A stretch of 63,738 bases of DNA from Burkholderia sp. LMG 13014 (GTDB taxonomy: Bacteria > Pseudomonadota > Gammaproteobacteria > Burkholderiales > Burkholderiaceae), in the NCBI RefSeq assembly GCF_905232215.1, contig NZ_CAJNKE010000003.1, positions 1 through 63,738 of the forward strand. The letters are read 5' to 3'. Position numbers and translations under genes: made by a program. This document shows, in pieces, positions 47,676 through 56,032 of this stretch. The notes below the pieces were generated by a model, which was not told the origin of the DNA, searched no databases, and saw nothing but the letters and a program-made list of their open reading frames with translations. Position 1 is the stretch's first letter. Every line of letters starts with the position of its first letter.

Positions 47676-49283
47676 TCAATCCGAATCGGTCAAGTCCGTC
47701 TTGTGCAGGCACTGCACCAGCCGGTTGCCCAGCCAAGCCATGCACGGGACGGCCATGGAGTTGCCAATCGCCTTGTAGCGCGGAGCGTCTGCGGCAGGCT
47801 TGCCGCGATACGGGATCAGCGTGTAGTCGTCGGGCATGCCCTGCAGCCGCTCGCACTCCATGGGCATCAGCCGCCGCACCCGCCATTGCGACCAGTCCGC
47901 TGCACCGGATTCATTCCAGTCGTAGCGGAAATGTGCCTCGAAGTCGGGGGCCAGGACATGGGGCTTGTCTGCGCCGCCGCCGCTGGTACGCAACGCCGCT
48001 GCAACGCTTCCGCCCAGTTCGGCGGCAAGACCCTGCGTCCGTCCCCGCAGGGCAACGCAGGCCACCATCGGCACACCGTAGCCCGGCTTGCCGTTGGACA
48101 GGACGGTGCAAGACACCTGTCCATGCCCCGACTCGAAGCGCACTTCGCCGCGGTTGTTCTGCGCGAAGGCGATGGCGGGTACGACGCCTGCGTTCGCATG
48201 GCTGTTGCGATGCCCGCCGGCACGCAGCGTCGGCGTCAGGTCGATCGTGGCGTCCGCGCCGCTGCCCTGGGCGGTGAAGGCGATGATCGGCACGCCCTTT
48301 CCCGTACCGTCCTCGCTGCTGCCCTTGCCGTTGTTGGCGGTGTCGAGGGTGTGGGCGATGCTGCCGGCGATGGACTGCACCATGAACGTCTCGGTGCGGA
48401 TGTCGTGCTTGGGACCCGCGGCCATCAGGCATGCCGCAACATCGACGGGGCCGATGCCGCCGCTGAATCCGAACGTCGTCGTGACCTTGCCGTAGGGCTG
48501 GTTCAGTCCAGCGAATCCTGCGTATCCGCCTGCTGCAGCAGCACCCGATCCAGCAGCGCGGGCAGCTTCTTGCCACGGCGCGCGGCCCGCAGAAGAATCC
48601 CCGCGCAGGCCTGTGCGCTCAAAAAGTACTTCGGAGGGATCGAGGTCATCACCACCACATGCCACAAGAAACACGCGCTTGCGGCGTTGGGCGACACCGA
48701 AATATTGAGCGTCGAGCACGCGCCAGGCGATGCGGCGGCGGGGTCCAGACACACAACCAGCGTGCGCCCATTTTTCCCCTGGCGGCTGGAGCGCACGGCT
48801 TTCTCCGGCCAGTGCTCCCAGGAAATGCCCGAAGGCATTGCTGCGGTCGTTGAGGACGCCGGGGACGTTTTCCCAGACGAGCGTTGCCGGCGGGCGGCGG
48901 TCTTGGTGGCGGGTTTGGTCGATGGCATTTGCAAGCTCCACATAGGCAAGGGTCAAGGCGCCGCGCGGGTCGTTCAGCCCCTGGCGCGCGCCGGCAACGC
49001 TGAACGACTGGCACGGCGTGCCGCCGACCAGGATGTCGGGCGCCGGCACGATGCCGGCGCGCACCTGACGGGCGATCGCGGTCATGTCGCCCAGGTTGGG
49101 CACATGGGGGTAACGGTGGGCGAGCACGGCGCTCGGGAACGGCTCGATCTCGGCGAACCACGCGGCTTTGAGGCCGAGGGGTTGCCATGCGAGGCTCACG
49201 GCCTCGATGCCGCTGCACACGCTGCCGTACAGCAGTGGCGCGGCCTGGGGCGCACCGCGAAGGGTGCAAGGTTGCGGGTTCAT
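47676..49283 (-). CDS. dcm: DNA (cytosine-5) methyltransferase, apparently orphan
   Basis: 535 residues from the ATG at 49283 with AGGAGACC before it. Motif I YGSVCSGIEAVSLAW near residue 20, motif IV with catalytic Cys GGTPCQSFSVAGARQGL near 95, motif VI WENVPGVLN near 143, and the C-terminal motifs PMECERLQGMPDDYT and YKAIGNSMAVPCMAWLGNRL. It methylates C5 of cytosine in double-stranded DNA. No endonuclease or Vsr gene is next to it, so it may protect the ICE from restriction in new hosts. A variable target-recognition part of about 250 residues lies between motifs VIII and IX. Confidence 0.92.
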   Translation of the reverse strand: MNPQPCTLRGAPQAAPLLYGSVCSGIEAVSLAWQPLGLKAAWFAEIEPFPSAVLAHRYPHVPNLGDMTAIARQVRAGIVPAPDILVGGTPCQSFSVAGARQGLNDPRGALTLAYVELANAIDQTRHQDRRPPATLVWENVPGVLNDRSNAFGHFLGALAGESRALQPPGEKWAHAGCVSGPRRRIAWRVLDAQYFGVAQRRKRVFLVACGGDDLDPSEVLFERTGLRGDSSAGRAPWQEAARAAGSGAAAAGGYAGFAGLNQPYGKVTTTFGFSGGIGPVDVAACLMAAGPKHDIRTETFMVQSIAGSIAHTLDTANNGKGSSEDGTGKGVPIIAFTAQGSGADATIDLTPTLRAGGHRNSHANAGVVPAIAFAQNNRGEVRFESGHGQVSCTVLSNGKPGYGVPMVACVALRGRTQGLAAELGGSVAAALRTSGGGADKPHVLAPDFEAHFRYDWNESGAADWSQWRVRRLMPMECERLQGMPDDYTLIPYRGKPAADAPRYKAIGNSMAVPCMAWLGNRLVQCLHKTDLTDSD

Positions 49284-49344
49284 GTCGGGTCTCCTGTTCG
49301 TGTGGCCCGGGGCGGGCCGGGACGTTGATAGGCAGGAGAAAGGC

Positions 49345-49368
49345 GCCGAAGGCCCTGCGGCCTTCGGC
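49345..49368 (-). promoter_or_regulatory. Perfect hairpin in the dcm leader
   Basis: Arms GCCGAAGGCC and GGCCTTCGGC with a 4-nt loop, about 61 nt before the start codon; on the - strand it is followed by GCCTTTCTCC. Could end or slow transcription or shape translation of the methyltransferase. Confidence 0.5.
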
Positions 49369-49550
49369 TCGGGAGGACAGAACCACCCGTGGGCTGGTGC
49401 AGGCCCGGTCGTCGCTAGAACCGTCTGCTCATCAGCAATCACACCCGGCGCATGTCGTGGTTCGCGCCGGCATCGTCTGGCGCACATCCGCGCACAAAGG
49501 GAGCCCGTTTTTGCGCCGGCGGGCACCGGCACCGAATACCGCTGACCACG

Positions 49551-49600
49551 AAGGGTCTCCGGGTGGCTCGCGCAGCTTGGCAAGCCACCGGGGGACCCTT
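49551..49600. repeat. Long inverted repeat upstream of dcm
   Basis: Arms AAGGGTCTCCGGGTGGCTC and GCCACCGGGGGACCCTT pair except at one position and bulges, around about 14 nt. Too long for a simple terminator; no T-run. It may be a structured leader part or a protein-binding dyad. Confidence 0.5.
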
Positions 49601-49800
49601 CGCAGAGGCGGGAGAAATGCAGATCAGCAGAACGCGCAGGAGGCGGTTCGCGGAGAAGCTACCTTCAGGTCCCGCGGCCGGGGACGGCCAGGCGGGACGC
49701 GCACACGGACAAGAAGGCGTTGCGCGCTGGGCGTCCCGCAGGGCGTGCGGAACACAGGCCGCGCCGCCGATGGCGGGCACGGCTCACGGAACGGGGTCGG

Positions 49801-51813
49801 TCAGGAGCCTTTGCGGCCGCTGCGGCGCGGGCGCGAGGCACCACGCCTGGACGTGCCGGATTCGACCGGCAGCGTGCCTTTGCAGTCGGGGTAGCGACTG
49901 CACGACCAGAATGGGCCGCTCTTGCCGGTGCGCTGGCGCGTCGGTGCGCCGCACTGTGGGCAAGGCGGTCCGTGGGGAACCTTGATGGACAGGGACGTGC
50001 TGCCGTACTGCGCGATCAACTGTGAGATCCATGCAGCCTGCTTGCCGATGAATACGTCCAGCGTGAGCTGTCCAGCTTCGATCATGTCCAGCGCCTGTTC
50101 CCAGACGGCGGTTGTCCCTGGGTCGGCAATCGCTGTGGGCACCGCGTCGATCAGGGTGAAGGCCGCATCCGAGGCACGGATGGCGCGGCCCTTCTTCACG
50201 AGGTAGCCCCGCGTCAGCAGGCCACTGATGATGTTGGCCCGCGTCGCTTCGGTGCCGATGCCGACCGTATCCTTGAGCTTCTGTTTCAGGCGCGGGTCCG
50301 AGACCAGTTTGGCGACGCCCTTCATGGACTTGACCAACTCGCCCTGCGTATAGGGTCGAGGGGGCAGCGTCTTGAGCGCCTTCAGATCGACGTCGGCCAC
50401 CTGACATGCCAGGCCCTCGCGCAGCGCGGGCAGTACCTGGCTGCGCGCCGCAGGGTCGCCATCCTCCTCGGATTGCGGTTCGGCCAGCACCAGGTGCCAA
50501 CCCTTGACGACGACCTGCTTGCCGGTGGCCGCCAGCGTCTGCTGGCCGCAGGAGAGGTTCGCCACAGTGCGGTCGAACTCGTGGTGAGGAAGGAATTGCG
50601 CCAGGTAATGCGCCCGGATCAGCCGATACACTGCCAGTTCTTTCTCACTCATGGTCGAGAGGTTCGCCGGTTCGAGCGTCGGGATGATGCCGTGGTGAGC
50701 AGACACCTTCGCGTCGTTCCAGGCGCGTGAGCGTTGAGTGCGGTCGAGCTGGTCCATGATCGGTCGCAGCAAGGGATCGGTCTTGACCAGGCTGTCGAGG
50801 ACCGTTGGCACCTCGGCGAACATGCTTTCGGGCAGGTAGCCCGAATCGGAGCGCGGGTACGTCGTGGCCTTGTGCGTCTCGTATAGGGCCTGAGCAATGT
50901 CTAAGGTCTCCTGCACATCGAGCCCAAGCTGCCTGGAACACACCTCCTGCAAGGTCCCCAGGTCGAACGGCAGCGGCGGGCCTTCCCGCACGCGCTCGGT
51001 TTCGACCGCCACCACCTGGGCGCTGTCCGCGGCGCGGATCTGCTGCGCGGCGTGCTGCGCGATGGGCTGCTGCAGGCAGCGGCCGGCGTCGTCGGTGCAT
51101 GTGTTCGGGGGAACCCACTGCGCGGTGAAAGCCTGGCCACCAGCGGACAGGGACACGTCGATGGCCCAGTACGGCACGGACACGAAGGCGGCGATCTCGC
51201 GGTCGCGGTCCACGACCAGTTTGAGCGTGGGGGTCTGGACGCGGCCGACCGACAGCACGCCGTCGTAGCCAGCCTGTCGTCCCAGCACCGTGAACAAGCG
51301 GCTGAGGTTCATGCCGACGAGCCAGTCCGCCCGAGAGCGTGCCAGCGCCGAGTAGTACATCGGCAACGTCTCGGCCGATGGCCGGAGCTTGCCGAGTGCC
51401 GCGCGGATGGAAGCATCGTTGAGCGCCGACAACCACAGCCGTTCGATGGGGCCGCGGTAGCCGCACAGGTCGATGATCTCGCGGGCGATCAACTCGCCCT
51501 CGCGGTCGGCATCTGTGGCGATGACAAGCTGGGTCGCCTTAGCCAGAAGCGCCTTGACGACCTTGAACTGCGTGGCGGTCTTCGGTTTGACCTCGACCCG
51601 CCAGTGCTGAGGAATGATGGGCAACTGCTCGATGGACCAGCGCTTCAACTGCTCGTCGTAGGCTTCGGGCGCTGCGGCTTCTACGAGATGGCCGATGCAC
51701 CAGGTGACGGTGACGCCGGAACCGTTGAGGCAGCCTTCAGCGCGCTGCGTGGCACCGAGAATCCGGCCAATGTCTTTGCCCTGGGAGGGCTTCTCGCACA
51801 AGAACAGCCGCAT
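49801..51813 (-). CDS. topB: DNA topoisomerase III
   Basis: 670 residues from the ATG at 51813 (MRLFLCEKPSQGKDIGRILG, the Toprim start). Toprim acids are in ATDADREGELIAREI. The catalytic Tyr lies in TTYPRSDSGYLPE near residue 325. The C-terminal four-Cys zinc finger is CPQCGAPTRQR..CSRYPDCKGTLP. It decatenates and relaxes DNA, as expected for ICE transfer or replication. Plasmid/ICE TopB of this length is typical. The longer frame to 52095 is rejected, as it runs through the palindrome region. Confidence 0.95.
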   Translation of the reverse strand: MRLFLCEKPSQGKDIGRILGATQRAEGCLNGSGVTVTWCIGHLVEAAAPEAYDEQLKRWSIEQLPIIPQHWRVEVKPKTATQFKVVKALLAKATQLVIATDADREGELIAREIIDLCGYRGPIERLWLSALNDASIRAALGKLRPSAETLPMYYSALARSRADWLVGMNLSRLFTVLGRQAGYDGVLSVGRVQTPTLKLVVDRDREIAAFVSVPYWAIDVSLSAGGQAFTAQWVPPNTCTDDAGRCLQQPIAQHAAQQIRAADSAQVVAVETERVREGPPLPFDLGTLQEVCSRQLGLDVQETLDIAQALYETHKATTYPRSDSGYLPESMFAEVPTVLDSLVKTDPLLRPIMDQLDRTQRSRAWNDAKVSAHHGIIPTLEPANLSTMSEKELAVYRLIRAHYLAQFLPHHEFDRTVANLSCGQQTLAATGKQVVVKGWHLVLAEPQSEEDGDPAARSQVLPALREGLACQVADVDLKALKTLPPRPYTQGELVKSMKGVAKLVSDPRLKQKLKDTVGIGTEATRANIISGLLTRGYLVKKGRAIRASDAAFTLIDAVPTAIADPGTTAVWEQALDMIEAGQLTLDVFIGKQAAWISQLIAQYGSTSLSIKVPHGPPCPQCGAPTRQRTGKSGPFWSCSRYPDCKGTLPVESGTSRRGASRPRRSGRKGS

Positions 51814-52019
51814 GTCCGTCCATCCCGATTCCCGTTGTTCATGGAGTTGCTGGAATCGAGGATGCCGAGCGCCACCTGGGGCAGCAGCAAACAAGCCGCA
51901 TGCGGCGGTGACCGCTTTCACGGGATGGAATGGCTTGTGCGGGGGTGGCGCGTGGCCGCAGGTGTGCGGACCGGGAGCCGCGATATGAGGGAGCGCGTGA
52001 AAGTCGGTGGACGTTGGTG

Positions 52020-52042
52020 GAGCTATCCCCTGGGGATAGCTC
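52020..52042. repeat. 23-bp palindrome, copy 1 (between ssb and topB)
   Basis: GAGCTATCCCC-T-GGGGATAGCTC, a perfect dyad. It is 207 nt upstream of topB and 49 nt downstream of the ssb stop. Two further copies are at 54027 and 54159. Probably a protein-binding operator or segregation site of the ICE. Confidence 0.75.
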
Positions 52043-52091
52043 GCGAGCGCATGGAGGGCGGCGAAGACGTGCGACCGCCCTCCATGCCGGT

Positions 52092-52532
52092 TCACTTCCT
52101 GCGCTTGGATTCTTTCGGCGCAGCCGGTTCCTGCGCGGCCTGGGGCTTGGGCTCTGCCTCTTGCGGCTTCGGGCTGAGGGTCACGGATTCGATGCGGTAC
52201 GGCAGGATGCCGACGCTGCGCGCGTTGATCTGCCAGGTCTCGCGCGGCTGATCCTCGTTATCCGTCCAGGGTTCGCGCTCCATGCGGCCGACGACCAGCA
52301 CGCGCATGCCTTTCTGGTACAGGTCCTTCCAGTGCTCGGCGTCGCGGTGCCAGATTTCCACCGGCGCCCAGAAGCCGCCCCGGTCCTCGAACGTGCCATC
52401 CTTCTTCGGCACAGGGTTGTCGAAATAGACGTTCAGGCGTAGCAGGCGACTGGGTTCGTCGTTGCCGTTGGGGAATTCGCGGTACTCCGGTGGCGAACCG
52501 ATGTTGCCTTCGCCGGAAAAATGCGTGCTCAT
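52092..52532 (-). CDS. ssb: Single-stranded DNA-binding protein (ICE type)
   Basis: 146 residues from the ATG at 52532. OB-fold Ssb-like strands (MSTHFSGEGNIGSPPEYREF; RLLRLNVYFDNPVPKKDG; DLYQKGMRVLVVGRMEREPW; WQINARSVGILPYRIESVTL) and a Pro/Ala-rich tail ending ESKRRK, without the acidic DDDIPF tip of chromosomal Ssb. It should coat single strands during transfer. Missing the acidic tip means it probably does not recruit the host repair partners. Confidence 0.88.
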   Translation of the reverse strand: MSTHFSGEGNIGSPPEYREFPNGNDEPSRLLRLNVYFDNPVPKKDGTFEDRGGFWAPVEIWHRDAEHWKDLYQKGMRVLVVGRMEREPWTDNEDQPRETWQINARSVGILPYRIESVTLSPKPQEAEPKPQAAQEPAAPKESKRRK

Positions 52533-52604
52533 GATGTGATCTCCGTGGTGGTTGAAATACCCGTGCCTCGTCGGCGCCGGGAGCGTGCTGGGTGCCCGGC
52601 GCAA

Positions 52605-53132
52605 TCACCGATCGCGCATTGCGGCGGGAATGGGCGTGAGCCGGCGCAGGTAGGCGTCGTCCGCCTCGGCCGCCTTGCTGGCGCATTCCTGCGCCTGCCT
52701 GCCCAAGGTGTGCAGCAGGCTGATCTGCATGTTCAACGTGATGCGCTGCAGCTCGATCGCGTGCAGGTCGGCCAGCAGGTTGACGGGTGTGCTGCTGCTG
52801 GCGACCAGCTCCCGCCACAGCGCCACGCCCATGGCCGACCTGTCGTGTCTGCGCCAGCGCAAGAAGACGGTTCCTGCGCCAGTGGTCTGTTGGGCCAGTT
52901 CGATGGGCAGCAGGTGGAAGGGGTGCCCGCATGCCTGCTCCAGTACCTGTCGCTGTGCCAGGGCAATCAACTCGTCGCGCATGGCGAAGCACTGGCTGGC
53001 CCAGGCCTCGAAGTCCCCTTTACCCTTAAAAGGCTTTAAAAGGCCTTTTAGATAGGCCGCGTGTTCCAGCCGCATGAAGGCACCCTGTTGCAGGCCTCGG
53101 AAGTAGCGGGTCGGTGGGTTCGGATCGCTCAT
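52605..53132 (-). CDS. DUF3158 family ICE protein
   Basis: 175 residues. Helical protein: MSDPNPPTRYFRGLQQGAFMRLEHAAYLKGLLKPFKGKGDFEAWASQC, then FLRWRRHDRSAMGVALWRELVAS. It fits DUF3158 by place and pattern, in the ssb/topB block of PFGI-1-class elements. Its ATG overlaps the stop of the TIGR03761-like gene by 4 nt. Role unknown, presumably in ICE replication or maintenance. Confidence 0.8.
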   Translation of the reverse strand: MSDPNPPTRYFRGLQQGAFMRLEHAAYLKGLLKPFKGKGDFEAWASQCFAMRDELIALAQRQVLEQACGHPFHLLPIELAQQTTGAGTVFLRWRRHDRSAMGVALWRELVASSSTPVNLLADLHAIELQRITLNMQISLLHTLGRQAQECASKAAEADDAYLRRLTPIPAAMRDR

Positions 53133-53908
53133 GCCGGCTCGTCCTCGCCGGCTGCGGCTTCGGGCGACTCTGCGGTGGTGGTTTCATCGCCGAGCAGTGA
53201 TGCTTCGGCAGGACCGTCGCCGCGCTGCTTCAGGCCACGGCGCACGATGGGCGGCGCAAACTTCGACCGGCGCGTGCCTTCCAGCACGTCCTGCGGCAGT
53301 TCGCCATACTTCTCCAGCGCTGCCCGCGCTGCGGCATTCTTCGACGCGAAGTCATCGCGTGTGCAGCCCGAATAGCGATACTGCTGGGCCAGCGAGAACA
53401 GGCTGCGCAATGAATGTGCGCCCTCGTTGAGCCAGCGTTCCAAGGTGCTGCGGTCAATGAGCGCGGTGTGATGGGCGAGGATCAGCTTGCGGGCGATGTC
53501 GTCGTAGTCGGCCAGGAGATAGACCGCGGCAAAGCCGAGCTGCGCGTTGACGAAGAGCGGGAGCTTGACCGGCTGCACGTTGAGGTTTTCGCCCAGGCTG
53601 AGCGCCGGCGGCACACTCGCCAGCGCCTGGTCCACCTGCTCGCGCAGCGATTGCAGCGTGACCTTGGTGTGGTCGAGCTTGTCCTCGATGCGCAGCATCC
53701 ACCAGTCCGAGTACGGATCGTCTTGTTCTGAGCCCCGCCGCATCTTGTTCATCTGAGCGATATAGCCATTCAGGCCGACGATGCCCGGTCGCCCCTCGGC
53801 GGCGGCGCGGCCATGCCAGATGCGGGAAGCGTGATGGGTGTGCAGGGTCAGCGACATCGCACTGCGCAGGGAGCCGAGATTCAGTTGCAGAGGTTCATTG
53901 GTTGCCAT
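53129..53908 (-). CDS. ICE protein, PFL_4669 family (TIGR03761-like)
   Basis: 259 residues. It begins MATNEPLQLNLGSLRSAMSLTLHTHHASRIWHGR; the family core WMLRIEDKLDHTKVTLQSLREQVDQAL follows at residue 70, then LPLFVNAQLGFAAVYLLADYDDIARKLILAHHTALIDR. The acidic tail is low-complexity. It is a fixed member of the maintenance block. No function has been shown to my knowledge. Two copies of the 23-bp palindrome lie upstream. Confidence 0.85.
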   Translation of the reverse strand: MATNEPLQLNLGSLRSAMSLTLHTHHASRIWHGRAAAEGRPGIVGLNGYIAQMNKMRRGSEQDDPYSDWWMLRIEDKLDHTKVTLQSLREQVDQALASVPPALSLGENLNVQPVKLPLFVNAQLGFAAVYLLADYDDIARKLILAHHTALIDRSTLERWLNEGAHSLRSLFSLAQQYRYSGCTRDDFASKNAAARAALEKYGELPQDVLEGTRRSKFAPPIVRRGLKQRGDGPAEASLLGDETTTAESPEAAAGEDEPA

Positions 53909-54026
53909 GGTGTCTGCTCGTTGTTGGAAAAGGAGCGGCCAGCTTCGACAGGAAGCGGAAGGCAGTCAGTCAAGAATCCGAATCCCGGCGGGCCCCGGTT
54001 TAGGGCGTGGCGGTTGCATGCGGCGC

Positions 54027-54049
54027 GAGCTATCCCCAGGGGATAGCTC
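54027..54049. repeat. 23-bp palindrome, copy 2
   Basis: GAGCTATCCCC-A-GGGGATAGCTC, perfect dyad, 118 nt upstream of the TIGR03761-like start. Confidence 0.75.
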
Positions 54050-54158
54050 CATGGAGCGCTAACGAACGCTGCACGCCGAGATCAGGGGGGACAACGCCGA
54101 TGCTGCGGCAGATGGTCGATCCCAGGCCTGCGACAGCTTGGCGTTGTGCCCAGCAGCG

Positions 54159-54181
54159 GAACTATCCCCAGGGGATAGCTC
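54159..54181. repeat. 23-bp palindrome, copy 3
   Basis: GAACTATCCCC-A-GGGGATAGCTC, one mismatch in the outer arm; the core CTATCCCC-A-GGGGATAG is intact. It is 250 nt upstream of the TIGR03761-like start and 46 nt after the STY4528-like stop. Confidence 0.72.
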
Positions 54182-54226
54182 TACTGGCGGCCATGGGCAT
54201 CTAGTTTCACCGCCTGGCATGCCGAC

Positions 54227-55453
54227 TCATTTGCTGGCGAGCAGATTGCGTAGCCGCTCGATGTGCTGCTTGGCGACTTCTGGCGGCACTGGCTTACCCT
54301 GCGGCTGAGGTGGCGGTGCTGGTGGTGGTCGCTCGTTTGGTGGGACGGATGCCGATGGCGCGTCTTTCTTGGCCCAGGCATTGAACTCGCCATGGATGGC
54401 GCGCTGGATGATGCCGAACAGATACCCCGCAGGATTGCGTATGCCATGACTGCTGCATCGTGTGGCCCATTCGTCCAGCACGGCCTGTCTCAGCGCGGCA
54501 TCAACCTGCTGCAATGCCACCCTGGCACCTGTCTGCTGCTCTGCCTTCAGTTCCGTGAAGCGCTTGGGCCATTGCAGATCGCCCAGCGCGCGCGCCTGCG
54601 CGGTAGTACGTACTTCATTAATACGACTACTACGTACTGTACGGGCCTGCTTCGGATTCCGAAGAGAGGCGTTTGGCACGGGTTTCGCCCCTGCTTCGGA
54701 TTCCGAAGATGGGTCATCCGCATTCCGAAGAAGGCTCGATACTCCTTCTTCGGAATCGTGGGCGGCGTCCTCCTGTGGATAACTTGCGGCGGCCGTGATG
54801 CCTTGGCTGGCGAGGCGTTCTGCCAGAACCTGCAGCCGCGACGGCAATGTGCGCCCGGAGAGCAGCGGATCTTCCGCGATCTCCTTAAGGGTGTTCAGGC
54901 CGACCATCTGGACGGCCTTGGCCGAATGGCCGAGGGACTGGCTGACCAGTGCCAGGTAGTCGGCGTCGAGCTGCATGGCCTCGAAGGGCGTCAGCGGTTC
55001 ATCGTGCAGAACGTAGAGGTTGCCGAGGATGCGGCCGGTCTTGGGGTCACGCCGTCGCCGCACCAGGCTCAACCATCGGGTGAGGCGCAACAGCGTCAAC
55101 GCTCGGGCCACGGTTTCATGCGAGGCCTGCCCGGCGCAGGGCATCGATGCCAGCCAGGGTCGAAGCTGCTCATACGTCGGGAAGGCTGTCACGCCATCGT
55201 CGTTGAGCATCAGCCGGAACACCTGCCAGGCGTTGCGCTCCAGCGGCGTAAGGCGACGGTCGAGGAACAGTCGCCGCGGCACGGTCTCATGCCGGTTGCC
55301 GCTGAAGAGGAAGGCATCGCCGGACGTGGCGGGCGTCGGCGCAGGCATAGGTGCTGGCGCACTGGGCTTGGGCACGAGGTCTTTCAAGGCGGCGTCGAAC
55401 AGGTCCGCGAGTGCGACGGGGCCACGGCGTGGTGCGGTGTCGTCCACGGCCAT
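54227..55453 (-). CDS. STY4528-like ICE replication/maintenance protein
   Basis: 408 residues. The N-terminal half holds a winged-helix pattern (RRLTPLERNAWQVFRLMLNDDGVTAFPTYEQLRPWLASMP, then ASHETVARALTLLRLTRWLSLVRRRRDPKTGRI). The C-terminal half is helical, with WPKRFTELKAEQQTGARVALQQVDAALRQAVLDEWATRC, IRNPAGYLFGIIQRAIHGEFNAWA, and a Pro-rich tail. Related proteins are named for STY4528 of Salmonella SPI-7 and are assumed to act in replication. It starts 3 nt after the DUF2857 stop. AT-rich patches around 54600-54760 stand out from neighbours. Confidence 0.8.
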   Translation of the reverse strand: MAVDDTAPRRGPVALADLFDAALKDLVPKPSAPAPMPAPTPATSGDAFLFSGNRHETVPRRLFLDRRLTPLERNAWQVFRLMLNDDGVTAFPTYEQLRPWLASMPCAGQASHETVARALTLLRLTRWLSLVRRRRDPKTGRILGNLYVLHDEPLTPFEAMQLDADYLALVSQSLGHSAKAVQMVGLNTLKEIAEDPLLSGRTLPSRLQVLAERLASQGITAAASYPQEDAAHDSEEGVSSLLRNADDPSSESEAGAKPVPNASLRNPKQARTVRSSRINEVRTTAQARALGDLQWPKRFTELKAEQQTGARVALQQVDAALRQAVLDEWATRCSSHGIRNPAGYLFGIIQRAIHGEFNAWAKKDAPSASVPPNERPPPAPPPQPQGKPVPPEVAKQHIERLRNLLASK

Positions 55454-55456
55454 GGC

Positions 55457-56017
55457 TCAACCCAATCCTTGATCGACCCAGCTCTTGATCGAGGCCCAGA
55501 CCACCGACAGAGGCAGCGACATGCCTTCGGCCAAGTCCATGGCGGCGTCGAGAATGGAGGTTTCGTCTTCGAGATCGACATTCCTGCTGCCGGTCACGGC
55601 CTTCCATTGCCGCCACAGATCCGTGTCCTGTTTCTCGTCCAGCACGGGGTGGCGGCCCTTGCGCTTGGGCAGGCCGAGGATTTCGCGGCGAAGCGCCACC
55701 TCTTGGTGGGTCAGGCCATAGAACCGACTGACCATCTCGGTGCTCGCACCCAGCCTGAGCATGCGATCGACCGTGGCGATTTCCTTCTCCACGTCCTGCG
55801 CCTGCTTGAGTAGTCGCCGGAGCACTTCGCGGTTGACCGTCACCGAGCACCAGGAGACGTTGGCGTTGGCGAGCACGCTGATCAGCGCGGGATGCTTGAG
55901 GGCGTCCAGTTCTTCCTCACCAAACCCCATCAGTTTGCACCGGCGCAGTTGCCCATTGCGCAGGTCATAGAGGGCCTGCGCGATGACGGCCTGGTTGAGT
56001 GGGTGTGGTGCGGACAT
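55457..56017 (-). CDS. DUF2857 family protein, possible ICE activator subunit
   Basis: 186 residues. MSAPHPLNQAVIAQALYDLRNGQLRRCKLMGFGEEELDALKHPALISVLANANVSW, then NREVLRRLLKQAQDVEKEIATVDRMLRLGASTEMVSRFYGLTHQEVALRREILGLP, a FlhD/SetD-like helical regulator pattern. In ICEclc the gene after parB encodes a subunit of the BisDC activator of transfer genes; I believe this is its counterpart, but that is from memory and position. It lies 15 nt after parB. Confidence 0.78.
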   Translation of the reverse strand: MSAPHPLNQAVIAQALYDLRNGQLRRCKLMGFGEEELDALKHPALISVLANANVSWCSVTVNREVLRRLLKQAQDVEKEIATVDRMLRLGASTEMVSRFYGLTHQEVALRREILGLPKRKGRHPVLDEKQDTDLWRQWKAVTGSRNVDLEDETSILDAAMDLAEGMSLPLSVVWASIKSWVDQGLG

Positions 56018-56032
56018 GCTGGCCTCCCTCGC

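Larger units (their letters stand above)
49284..49800. other. Gene-free 517-nt region between dcm and topB
   Basis: No convincing gene on either strand. Two strong hairpins are present: GCCGAAGGCC/GGCCTTCGGC at 49345-49368 and a long imperfect stem AAGGGTCtCCgGGTGGC / GCCACCgGGgGACCCTT at 49551-49600. The left part is probably the long 5' leader of dcm. Confidence 0.55.
53909..54226. other. Gene-free 318-nt region with two palindromes
   Basis: It lies between the STY4528-like stop and the TIGR03761-like start. Copies 2 and 3 of the 23-bp palindrome are 132 nt apart. I see no clear promoter box and no coding frame. It may be the control region of the ssb-topB operon. Confidence 0.6.
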
